Of a stretch of DNA of 64,000 nucleotides, positions 1 through 7,511 are shown one piece after another. Made by a program: the position numbers and the translations under genes. Under the pieces are notes generated by a model. That model had not been told where the DNA came from, made no database searches, and was given only the letters and a program-made list of their open reading frames with translations. How positions within the stretch are numbered: the stretch's first letter is position 1; each line of letters begins with the position of its first letter. The DNA lies in the NCBI GenBank assembly GCA_030749225.1, contig JASMKO010000025.1:1-64000 (forward strand). The letters are read 5' to 3'. The DNA comes from Verrucomicrobiota bacterium. GTDB taxonomy: Bacteria > Verrucomicrobiota > Verrucomicrobiia > Limisphaerales > UBA1096.

Positions 1-737
1 CCGCTGATGCGGTTGCGCCCGCCCACCGTCGTGCAGTGGCAGGCGTAATTCGCCCAGACCGCGCGCACCGCGCCGTTCGCATCGCGTGCCGCCAGCACCG
101 GGAGGCTGTGGTCGACCGGGGCGTTCCGTTGATGCCCAAACCCGGCCCAGTTTCCGCCGTTGATAACCCGCCGGTTGCCGCCAAACGTTGCGCGGCCCTG
201 CGCCCACTCAAGCGTCATCGGCTTGCGGCGAGCCAGGGCCTCGGCGACGGCGCGCTCCATTTTGTCGACGGCAAACTGCGTGTACGCCTCAACCCGTTGA
301 TCCTGCTCCGGGGTCGTGCGGCCTTTCCAAACGATCGGCGCGTAACCGACCAACGTCGGGGCGTTGTGCGTGTGCGTGGTCGCGACGACGAGCCGATCGG
401 CCGCCACGCCGCGCTTGGCCAAGCGCTTGGCCAAGCGATCCGTAATCGCCTGAGTCACGCCGCAGTTGTCGAGCACGACGATTACCGCCGGCTTGGTTTG
501 GCCGATCACCATCGACCGCACCCAGAGCGGCGTGTCGACACCCTCGTGCTCGGTCGTTCGCCCCCCGTAACCGGCCAGCAACACCGAATGCGTCGGCGTC
601 ACGTCCACCTTAGACACGCCGACGGAAACAGTCGCCCCCTGTGCGATGAACGTCGCCAGCAGAAAAACCAGCGCGCTTAGAAACCGGTGTACCGTTTGGA
701 AACAACACGCAGTCAACTGTTGAACGGCATGAGGCAT
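1..737 (-). CDS. Neutral/alkaline ceramidase-like secreted protein (partial, runs off left edge)
   Basis: This gene is absent from the ORF track because its stop lies outside the window. Reading the minus strand from the ATG at 737 gives a hydrophobic signal sequence (FLSALVFLLATFIAQG), then VSKVDVTP, an AGYGGR stretch, VVLDNCGV and TTHTHNAP. This matches the N-terminal domain of the neutral/alkaline non-lysosomal ceramidase family, often seen as a 'hypothetical' secreted hydrolase in Planctomycetes and Verrucomicrobia. The THTH segment belongs to the metal-binding region; YACHCTTVGG follows near the edge. About 245 residues are visible. The tandem palindrome pair at 413-436 encodes RLAKRLAKRG inside it. 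The true substrate (ceramide or another amide) is unknown. The plus-strand ORF 36-680 is its shadow. Confidence 0.72.
   Translation of the reverse strand, partial: MPHAVQQLTACCFQTVHRFLSALVFLLATFIAQGATVSVGVSKVDVTPTHSVLLAGYGGRTTEHEGVDTPLWVRSMVIGQTKPAVIVVLDNCGVTQAITDRLAKRLAKRGVAADRLVVATTHTHNAPTLVGYAPIVWKGRTTPEQDQRVEAYTQFAVDKMERAVAEALARRKPMTLEWAQGRATFGGNRRVINGGNWAGFGHQRNAPVDHSLPVLAARDANGAVRAVWANYACHCTTVGGRNRIS
413..436. repeat. Tandem pair of the GCTTGGCCAAGC palindrome
   Basis: Two exact 12-nt copies lie back to back (413-424 and 425-436) inside the ceramidase-like gene, where they encode LAKRLAKR. It is the only exact tandem pair in the window; imperfect pairs occur near 11738, 30533 and 33980. 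Confidence 0.9.
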
Positions 738-753
738 TTCATGTTGCTGTTTG

Positions 754-864
754 TCAATTGGACTGATCCCACAACCGGTACGGATCGTCCAGCCGCTGCA
801 TCTCCTTGCGCAGCAACACCTCCATCTTCCTGTTTTTGGCCACGTATTTGGAGTCGGTTTCATC
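754..864 (-). pseudogene. 3'-terminal remnant of an S1 sulfatase gene
   Basis: Between the ceramidase-like gene and the first sulfatase the minus strand still encodes a sulfatase-type C-terminus. It reads DETDSKYVAKNRKMEVLL, then a segment with LDDPYRLWDQSN, then a stop at 754-756. This aligns with the ends of the 860-2431 protein (KEMEALLLTEMRRLDDPYRLWNQP) and the 3881-5371 protein (LNDPHRLWNQPKD). Upstream the frame is closed by a stop after about 36 codons, and no sulfatase body precedes it. It is best explained as the leftover of a tandem paralogue removed by deletion or recombination. It overlaps the 860 stop codon in a different frame. Confidence 0.7.
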
Positions 865-2431
865 GACTATTTTTCAGCCGCTTCTCCTTGCCTGCTCTCT
901 CCTTGATTTTCGGAGTCTCAAGTCCGTCACCCGGCTGGTTCCACAGACGGTACGGATCGTCGAGGCGGCGCATCTCGGTTAGAAGCAAGGCCTCCATTTC
1001 CTTAAGCTTTACGGCGTACTTTGGATTGTCCGCAAGATTCAGCTGATTCTGGGTTGGCTTGATCCCGGTCAACGCAACCACCTTGGGATCGTGATGTTCC
1101 TTGATAAACTCGTGGGGGTTTTCCTTTAAGTTGAAAAGCTGTGTGTGCTGGACTCCAGTCTTCTCCACTTGATACTTCGTCAATTTCCAGTCGCCCTGTT
1201 TGACACAGCGCGTCCCCGGCCGTCCGCCGCCACAGTACACCCCGTAAAGAGTATCACGCACCGTTTCCTTTTTATCCAGAAGCACTCGCTTGAAGCTGAT
1301 GCCTTCCGAGGTAGCTGGAGCTGGAATATCTGCCAAATCACAAATCGAGCCCAGCACATCAAGTAGATAAATGTTTCCCTTCGCCCGCGAGCCGGCCTTG
1401 ATGCCCGGCCCCTTCGCAATAAATGGTATGCGCCAGGTATGATCGTACATATTCTGCTTGCCCTGCAGACCGTGACGACCGATGGCCATGCCGTGATCGG
1501 CGGTGTAAAAGATGTATGTGTTGTCCAGTTCGCCCATCACCTCGAGTTTCTTGAGCACCCGCCCGATCTGGATATCAATATTCTCACTACAGGCAAACTG
1601 GCGACCGATCTCGTTGCGAATGGTCCGTTCATCACGCCGCTCCCAAACGCCCTTCACCCCTACTTCATCACGCACGGTGGTGTGACCGTGGTCAAAGGGA
1701 TGCTTGGGCAAATAATTGACGGGCAAGGCAGGTTGTTTGGGATTTGCCGATGGCAGCGTCGTTTTATCTTCATGATTCACTGCACCGTACTTTGCCAGCA
1801 GCTCTGGTTTGCCATCACGCACATCATGCGGATGGGAAAAGCCGAAATAAATCAGGAAGGGATCTGTATCCTTAGCTGATTCGCGTTCATTCAGATAGTC
1901 CAGGACTTGATCGGCGTGCCAGGCGCTTCCCCTTTCATCCGAAGCTCCGCGCCGGGTTCCATCTCGTCGCACTTGAAATAGTTCGTTGGCGTCCGCATAG
2001 CTGTTGCCATTTTTACAGGTGCGCATGGTGTCGTAGCCGGCGCGGTTGAACACGGCGGGCAGGGTGAACTTGGCCAAGCCCGGCGGCACGTGGATGGGGT
2101 TGTTCACGTGAGGGTTCATCATTCGACCAGGCTTATCCGGGATGTGCCACACGGTGCGGCCGCTCATGATCATGTGGCGCGAGGCAGTGCATACACCTCC
2201 CACCCACGAGCCCATCTGGTACGCGCCGTCGATCACCATGCCCTGGGCCGCAAGACGGTCGATGTTCGGCGTTTGGAGCGCCGACCTTGGGTTGTAAACC
2301 TTCAGGTCAAACGGCGACTGGTCATCGGCAATGATAAACAGAATATTAGGTCGATCCCCAGTTAACGCAGCGGTTTTCGCTGTGTTCGGGACAAGCAATG
2401 ATGCCAGCAGAATGGTCAGCGTGATTCTCAT
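860..2431 (-). CDS. S1-family sulfatase, secreted (paralogue A)
   Basis: About 523 residues. The ATG at 2431 gives a clean signal peptide (MRITLTILLASLLVPNTAKTAA), so the extra 27 residues of the ORF track were dropped. RPNILFIIADDQ carries the N-terminal metal-binding Asp pair. The formylglycine motif is CTASR (Cys about 81) followed by SGRT. YTADHGMAIGRHGLQGKQNMYDHTW is the C-terminal metal-site region. The family consensus is C-x-P-S-R, so the Ala at the Pro position is unusual; activation by the formylglycine-generating enzyme is plausible but unproven. It lies 4 bp after the 2436-3836 sulfatase and is probably co-transcribed. It is a close paralogue of 3881-5371. The C-terminus carries a Lys/Arg-rich tail (KIKERAGKEKRLKNSR) that the paralogue lacks and that may result from the rearrangement behind the 754-864 remnant. 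Substrate unknown. Confidence 0.85.
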   Translation of the reverse strand: MRITLTILLASLLVPNTAKTAALTGDRPNILFIIADDQSPFDLKVYNPRSALQTPNIDRLAAQGMVIDGAYQMGSWVGGVCTASRHMIMSGRTVWHIPDKPGRMMNPHVNNPIHVPPGLAKFTLPAVFNRAGYDTMRTCKNGNSYADANELFQVRRDGTRRGASDERGSAWHADQVLDYLNERESAKDTDPFLIYFGFSHPHDVRDGKPELLAKYGAVNHEDKTTLPSANPKQPALPVNYLPKHPFDHGHTTVRDEVGVKGVWERRDERTIRNEIGRQFACSENIDIQIGRVLKKLEVMGELDNTYIFYTADHGMAIGRHGLQGKQNMYDHTWRIPFIAKGPGIKAGSRAKGNIYLLDVLGSICDLADIPAPATSEGISFKRVLLDKKETVRDTLYGVYCGGGRPGTRCVKQGDWKLTKYQVEKTGVQHTQLFNLKENPHEFIKEHHDPKVVALTGIKPTQNQLNLADNPKYAVKLKEMEALLLTEMRRLDDPYRLWNQPGDGLETPKIKERAGKEKRLKNSR

Positions 2432-2435
2432 GGTT

Positions 2436-3836
2436 TTATTTTCCCTTTGGATGATTTTTTTTCTTGTTTCGTTTCTTTGTCCCAGGGTTGCCAAACGGAA
2501 GTTCAAATTCATTTTTCTGCACCGGGCCCGGTGTGCTGCGACCGCGGTCGATGTAGCTTTCCATCAACTTCTCCAATCGCCCCGCCACTTCCCTATTGGT
2601 CTTGGAACGATCCCTGGTTTCACTGATGTCGTCCTTCAAGTTATAGAGCTCGCGGTTGCCATTTCGATACATGACGAGTTTCCAAGGCCCCTGTCGAATC
2701 GCCAGGCCAGCAGGTGCCTGATGTATGGTCGCCTCACGAATTGGCCCGGTCGTTTCCCCCAGCAAACCGGGCAAGATACTCACGCTGTCCTCGGCAGCGT
2801 CGGGGGGTAAATCATCACCAAGGATGTCCGCGCAAGTCGCAAAAAGATCGTTCAGGCAAATGACATCGTGGTTCACGGAGCCAGCGTTAATTTTACCCGG
2901 CCAACGGGCCACGAAAGGTTCCCGATGACCGCCTTCGTAAATGCTGCTTTTGGCCTCCCTCAATGGAGGATAAGGCCGTCTGGCCGCGCCGTTGTCGCCG
3001 GTGGCGATCATCAGGGTATTCTTTTCCTGACCGGTTCGTTTCAGCGCATCCATGATCTGGCCGAGCATGTGATCACCCTGATAGACCCAGTCGGCGTATT
3101 TGCCTTCCTTGCCAGTGATCCCGCTCTTGCCGACGAACTCGGCCGCCGGAACAATCGGACTGTGGGGCGGGCACATGGGGAAATAGAGGAAAAACGGCTT
3201 CTTCTCCCTGGAACGCTCCTCGATGTAATTGACGGCTTTGCCGATCATCAGCGGCTGGTTCTCGACCCCCTTCACGTTGGCCACCACCCTGTCCTGTTCA
3301 ATAATCGAGCCGATGTTGCGGGCGTGGGTAAAGCCATAGAAATAATCAAAGCCGAGCGCGTTGGGGCCATCGATGAGCCGGGCGCCAATGGGAAGCTGCT
3401 TTTCCGTGCCCGGCATTCCATCGACCCACTTCATGCCTAGATGCCACTTGCCGATGCAGGCGGTGTGGTAGCCACGGCCCTTAAGAAAGGAGGCCACTGT
3501 GAGACGCCTCTTGGGAATGATCGGGGCAGAGTAGGTCTTCAGTACACCGAATTGACCGATTCGGCATGGATATCGGCCGGTCAGCACACCGTAGCGCGTC
3601 GGTGTGCAGTTGGCGGCCGCCGAGTGCGCGTCGGTGAAGAGCATCCCTTGCTTGGCCAAATGGTCTATATTCGGAGTTTTAAAAGGGGAATCAGCACGGT
3701 AAGACGGTGGTTGCCCGTAGCCCATGTCATCAAATAGAATGAATACAATATTTGGCCGTTCGTTTTCGGTTTTGGCCAATACGTCCAACGGTTGGCACAA
3801 GAAGACTATGCATAACAGTATGGCTTGCTTCATCAT
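2436..3836 (-). CDS. S1-family sulfatase, secreted (arylsulfatase A/GALNS-like)
   Basis: About 466 residues from the ATG at 3836 (an ATG also at 3833), giving signal peptide MKQAILLCIVFLCQPLDVLA. RPNIVFILFDDMGYG is the metal site, CTPTR (Cys about 77) with LTGRYPCR is the formylglycine motif, GKWHLG is present, and ATGDNGA holds the later metal ligands. The CxPTR form and the DDMGYG motif are typical of arylsulfatase A / N-acetylgalactosamine-6-sulfatase-like enzymes, which act on sulfated glycans; the real substrate cannot be read from sequence. The tail is Lys-rich (TKKRNKKKNHPKGK). LAKQG in the N-terminal half is one of the palindrome-derived stretches. It sits between the two paralogous sulfatases 3881-5371 and 860-2431. 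Confidence 0.85.
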   Translation of the reverse strand: MMKQAILLCIVFLCQPLDVLAKTENERPNIVFILFDDMGYGQPPSYRADSPFKTPNIDHLAKQGMLFTDAHSAAANCTPTRYGVLTGRYPCRIGQFGVLKTYSAPIIPKRRLTVASFLKGRGYHTACIGKWHLGMKWVDGMPGTEKQLPIGARLIDGPNALGFDYFYGFTHARNIGSIIEQDRVVANVKGVENQPLMIGKAVNYIEERSREKKPFFLYFPMCPPHSPIVPAAEFVGKSGITGKEGKYADWVYQGDHMLGQIMDALKRTGQEKNTLMIATGDNGAARRPYPPLREAKSSIYEGGHREPFVARWPGKINAGSVNHDVICLNDLFATCADILGDDLPPDAAEDSVSILPGLLGETTGPIREATIHQAPAGLAIRQGPWKLVMYRNGNRELYNLKDDISETRDRSKTNREVAGRLEKLMESYIDRGRSTPGPVQKNEFELPFGNPGTKKRNKKKNHPKGK

Positions 3837-3880
3837 TTTTTCTTGGGAAATGCTACCCCGCCATCCTGTTCCAGAGAAGT

Positions 3881-5371
3881 TCAGTCCTTTGGCTGATTCC
3901 ACAGACGATGAGGATCGTTGAGTCTCTTCATCTCGGCATACAGCAAAGTCTCCATTTCCTTCAGCTTGTCAGCGTGAGTGGGATCGGTAACCAAGTTGAT
4001 TTGATTGGGTTTCGGCTTGGCCCCGGACAACGCCATCACTTGGGGCTCGTGGTTTTGCTGAATGTACTCGTGGGGATTCTCCTTCAGGTTGAAAAGCTGG
4101 GTTTCCCTTACTCTGCCATCCATGACGTCGTACTTGATCAACTTCCAGTCGCCTTTACGGACCGAGCGCATACCCGGCTTGGTGCCGCCGCAGTAGGCGC
4201 CGTAGAGCACCTCGCGGATCGTCTCCTTCTCACCCAGGAGAACTGGCTTGAAGCTGATCCCCTCACAGGTGGCCGGCGGCTTGATCCCGGCGAGGTCACA
4301 GAAAGTGGCCATGACATCGAGCAGGTAAACATTTCCGGGCGCCCGACTGCCGGGCTTAATCCCGGGACCTTTCACGAATAGCGGAACTCTCCAGGTATGT
4401 TCATAGAGGTTCTGCTTGCCCTGCAATCCGTGACGACCAATGGCCATCCCGTGGTCGGCGGTATAAAAAACATAGGTGTTCTCGAGCTCACCCATGGCCT
4501 CCAATTTCTTGAGCACCCGGGCAACCTGATGGTCGATATTCTCGCCACAAGCCAATTGCCGCCCGATCTCGTTGCGAATGGTCACCTCGTCCCGACGCTC
4601 CCACACCCCGCTGACCGACACCTCATCACGCAAACCGGGATGGCCGTGGTGAAAAGGATGCTTGGGCAACCAGTTTAAAGGCAGCTTCGGGGCTTTGGCG
4701 TTGGTTGGCGGCAGGGACTTACGGTCGCGATGGTTCACTGCCCCATACTTCTTTAGTAGTTCGGGCGTGCCGTCTCGGGTATCGTGTGGATGGGAGAAGC
4801 CAAAGTAGATAAAGAAGGGATCCTCGTCCTTGGTCTTTTCCCTCTCGGAGAGATACTCCATCACCCGATCGCCGTGCCAACCACTGCCCGTCTCATGCGT
4901 GCCGCCCCGCTTGCCCGCGTCATGGCGGACAGTGAACTGGGCGTTGGCACTCTCGTAGCTGTTTCCTTTTTTGCAGGTCCGCATGGTATCGTATCCCGCA
5001 CGATTAAAAACCGCAGGAAGAGTATTATTCAGGATGTCCTTGCCGCCGGTGATGCCTTGCTCACGTTTGAGATGTTTTTTACCACGTGGCGGAAGATGCC
5101 ACAGCGTACGCCCGCTCATGATCATGGTTCGGGAGGGGGAACATACCGCCCCGGACATCGAGCCCATGTGATAAGCCTGATCGAAGGTCATGCCCTCCGA
5201 TGACAGATTGCCGATCGCCGGTGCGATCAGAGGTGAGGACGGGTTGTAGGACTTAAAGTCGAACGGAGACTGGTCGTCGGCTATGATGAACAGAACATTC
5301 GGTCGCTTGACTTTGGCCTGTGAAACCATCGCAAGGGAACCTACGGCGAGTGCGAAAAGCAGGCGTTTCAT
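3881..5371 (-). CDS. S1-family sulfatase, secreted (paralogue B)
   Basis: 496 residues, starting at ATG 5371 with signal peptide MKRLLFALAVGSLAMVSQAK. RPNVLFIIADDQSPFDFKSYNPS is the metal-site region; the formylglycine motif is the canonical CSPSR (Cys about 77) followed by SGRT. YTADHGMAIGRHGLQGKQNLYEHTW is nearly identical to the same segment in the 860-2431 gene, so the two are duplicates that now flank a different sulfatase. The C-terminus LNDPHRLWNQPKD probably shows the ancestral end of this subfamily. It lies 12 bp downstream of the jelly-roll protein gene, consistent with one transcript. Substrate not assignable. Confidence 0.86.
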   Translation of the reverse strand: MKRLLFALAVGSLAMVSQAKVKRPNVLFIIADDQSPFDFKSYNPSSPLIAPAIGNLSSEGMTFDQAYHMGSMSGAVCSPSRTMIMSGRTLWHLPPRGKKHLKREQGITGGKDILNNTLPAVFNRAGYDTMRTCKKGNSYESANAQFTVRHDAGKRGGTHETGSGWHGDRVMEYLSEREKTKDEDPFFIYFGFSHPHDTRDGTPELLKKYGAVNHRDRKSLPPTNAKAPKLPLNWLPKHPFHHGHPGLRDEVSVSGVWERRDEVTIRNEIGRQLACGENIDHQVARVLKKLEAMGELENTYVFYTADHGMAIGRHGLQGKQNLYEHTWRVPLFVKGPGIKPGSRAPGNVYLLDVMATFCDLAGIKPPATCEGISFKPVLLGEKETIREVLYGAYCGGTKPGMRSVRKGDWKLIKYDVMDGRVRETQLFNLKENPHEYIQQNHEPQVMALSGAKPKPNQINLVTDPTHADKLKEMETLLYAEMKRLNDPHRLWNQPKD

Positions 5372-5383
5372 TTTTTGAATGAA

Positions 5384-6049
5384 TTATTTTCCGTGTAGTT
5401 TGATGTTGTCGAAGTCGTTCATGTCGTCGAACGACCCGATACCGATGCGACCTTTGCCATAGGTTTTTTCGATGACTCTCATATGAGGTTTTTTCATGTC
5501 ATCAAAGTAAACGTCGATCGTTCCCTTGGATGAGTCGCGAACGACTTTGACCTTGTGCCACGTCTCGTTTTTCCACGGCGTCTTGTTTTTGTTGTCGGTC
5601 ATGGCTTTTCGGGGGGCATCCTTGACGATCATGATCTGCCCGCTGTGCGGATCGGGGTTCGCGCCGAAGTGGCAGTAGTAAAAATGCTCCGCATCCTGCC
5701 AGTTGAAAAACACGCAGCAGTCGCGGTGTCCGCCGGTGTCCTTCGTGCTTTTCACGTCGAATGTCAGTTCGAAGTCGGCTACTTCAACCCCCTTGATGAG
5801 CGCGACGTGGTATGGGCTGCGAACCTTTGGTTTGTAGTCACTATTGCGCCGGTTGATCCCAAAGACATGGTTGCCATCGACTTTTCGGTGGGTCCAGCTC
5901 TTGGCATCCGTAACTTCCCAGCGTTTGTGACCTTTTTCAAAATCCTCCTCAAAAATGAGAGGTAGCTTTTCTCGCTTCGTATCCTCCGCTTGGCCAAGCG
6001 GGGCGACATAAAAAAGGGCGGCAATTAAAAACAGGGTAGAAACTCGCAT
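5384..6049 (-). CDS. Secreted concanavalin/jelly-roll-like domain protein
   Basis: About 221 residues from ATG 6049; the ORF track's extra 56 residues read through non-coding sequence. The signal peptide is MRVSTLFLIAALFYVAPLGQAE. The body looks like a LamG/DUF1080-type beta-sandwich: IFEEDFEKGHKRWEV at the start, FELTFDVKSTKDTGG, then HFYYCHFG, TWHKVKVVRD and IGIGSFDDMNDFDNIKL at the end. Proteins like this accompany sulfatases in PVC-phylum operons and may bind or cleave glycans. No catalytic residues can be assigned, so a carbohydrate-binding role is a guess. The palindrome CGCTTGGCCAAGCG (5987-6000) falls inside the signal-peptide coding region (PLGQAE). Confidence 0.6.
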   Translation of the reverse strand: MRVSTLFLIAALFYVAPLGQAEDTKREKLPLIFEEDFEKGHKRWEVTDAKSWTHRKVDGNHVFGINRRNSDYKPKVRSPYHVALIKGVEVADFELTFDVKSTKDTGGHRDCCVFFNWQDAEHFYYCHFGANPDPHSGQIMIVKDAPRKAMTDNKNKTPWKNETWHKVKVVRDSSKGTIDVYFDDMKKPHMRVIEKTYGKGRIGIGSFDDMNDFDNIKLHGK

Positions 6050-6108
6050 GCGCTGCAGCGTAGCGAACCGCGATGGCACTGCCACTAAAAAACGGAATCC
6101 AAGTTGGT

Positions 6109-7503
6109 TTATCGGCGGAGGTCTGAGACTGCGTTGGCTGCTTGGCCGAGCGCGATGCGGGCACGGAGTTTTGAGAGGGTTGGCACCATGGAGGGTTGCT
6201 TGGCCAAATTGGTCCACTCGTTAGGGTCGTAGTCGTGGTTGTACAACTCCTCCGATCCGTCGGCGTAGCGAATGTAACGCCAACGCTTGGTTCGGATGGT
6301 GTGGTTGTCCTTCCCGTAAGTGCTGATAGCCGGGTTGGGCCACAGCGCGTGCGGATCGCGGAGCAGAGGGACAGCGCTTGGTCCGTCGCATTTGGTTTTG
6401 TTCTTCAGCCCACAAAGCTCCAACAAAGTGGGATAGAGCACGGTCAAGTCGACCGGTTGTTCACAGCGGGAACCGGGCCGAGTCACACCCGGTGCAGAGA
6501 TGATGAACGGAACATGATTAGTTTTTTCCCAGAGCGCAAACTTCTCGATGTGATCTTTTTCGCCGAGATGAAAACCGTGGTCGGACCAAAGGACAACGAC
6601 TGTGTTTTTGGCAATGGGGCTGTTGTCGAGCGCGTCCAGCAGTCGACCGATTTGTGCGTCGGCAAAGAGGCAGCATGCGGCGTAGGCCTTGAAGAAGTCC
6701 TCGTATGAGCCAGGGATCTTTCGATCGAGTTCACTCATGGCGCTCCAGAACCACTTGGTGCGCTTCATCAGGGCGGTTGCCCCGGAAGGGAGATCGTCCC
6801 AGTCGTTCTCCAGTCGCTTCGGTTTCGGTATGGGTGGCAGGTTTTCGTGATACTTGGGGGGCGTAAAAAACGGTGAGTGCGGCTTAAAGATGCCGCATGC
6901 GAGGAACAACGGCTTATCCTTGGGAGGGTTTTTAAGATTGCGAATGCAGTATTCGGTCGTGCGGAAATCGATCGTGTCTTTTTCGTTGTCCGGCCAAACA
7001 CCCCAGTCGGTGTTACGCGATCCGTATTCCGGTGCCTTGTTGAGTTTTTTGGAAGGCATGTTCTGCGGTGCCATGGGTAAGAAATCATCAAACGATGCCT
7101 TATCGTGAAATGCACCGTTGAGTTTGTGGTGAAAAATCTTTCCTGCGCCGTGCACGGCATAGCCGGCGGCTTGAAACTGCTGCATGATGGTCCTCCGCTT
7201 GGGTAGTGCCTTCCGCCAGTCGCTGTTATTTTGATAAACGCCAGTCGTACTGGGCCGCAGTCCTGTAAGGGTGGCCACACGCGAGGGATTGCATGCCGCA
7301 GAAATACAATAAGCGCGGGTGAACAGCATGCCACGCTTGGCCAAGCGCTCGAGGTTGGGAGTCTTGATGGGCGACTTGGAATCGAGCAGGGAAATGCTGT
7401 CGTTCATGTCATCAATGACGATAAACAACACGTTTGGCTTGGCCTCCTTCCCCCCTAACAGTGTGCAGTTGAACACAAAAATGAGCAAGGCACGCAGAAT
7501 CAT
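6109..7503 (-). CDS. S1-family sulfatase, iduronate-2-sulfatase-like
   Basis: About 464 residues from ATG 7503, giving MILRALLIFVFNCTLLGG as signal sequence. KPNVLFIVIDDMND is the metal site. CNPSR (Cys about 71) with LTGLRPSTTGVYQN is the formylglycine motif in the form typical of iduronate-2-sulfatase-like enzymes. LWSDHGFHLGEKDHIEK and LWEKTNHVPF follow the same family pattern. This suggests a 2-O-sulfated uronate substrate, as in glycosaminoglycan- or ulvan-type polymers; that step is inference. LERLAKRGML is encoded by an exact palindrome copy at 7334-7347. The gene lies 8 bp after the 7512-8951 sulfatase. Confidence 0.86.
   Translation of the reverse strand: MILRALLIFVFNCTLLGGKEAKPNVLFIVIDDMNDSISLLDSKSPIKTPNLERLAKRGMLFTRAYCISAACNPSRVATLTGLRPSTTGVYQNNSDWRKALPKRRTIMQQFQAAGYAVHGAGKIFHHKLNGAFHDKASFDDFLPMAPQNMPSKKLNKAPEYGSRNTDWGVWPDNEKDTIDFRTTEYCIRNLKNPPKDKPLFLACGIFKPHSPFFTPPKYHENLPPIPKPKRLENDWDDLPSGATALMKRTKWFWSAMSELDRKIPGSYEDFFKAYAACCLFADAQIGRLLDALDNSPIAKNTVVVLWSDHGFHLGEKDHIEKFALWEKTNHVPFIISAPGVTRPGSRCEQPVDLTVLYPTLLELCGLKNKTKCDGPSAVPLLRDPHALWPNPAISTYGKDNHTIRTKRWRYIRYADGSEELYNHDYDPNEWTNLAKQPSMVPTLSKLRARIALGQAANAVSDLRR
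7334..7347. repeat. Exact CGCTTGGCCAAGCG palindrome inside a sulfatase
   Basis: It encodes LAKR in LERLAKRGML, a segment where sulfatases normally have a similar helix (compare DHLAKQG in the 2436-3836 protein). It shows how the repeat can sit in conserved coding sequence without harm. Confidence 0.9.
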
Positions 7504-7511
7504 GGCTGTTT

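Noticed and set aside
36-680. Plus-strand 214-aa ORF and other long ORFs opposite the sulfatases
   Set aside because: They run antisense to well-supported genes (here the ceramidase-like gene), have biased composition rich in Arg/Ala/Pro, and match no family.
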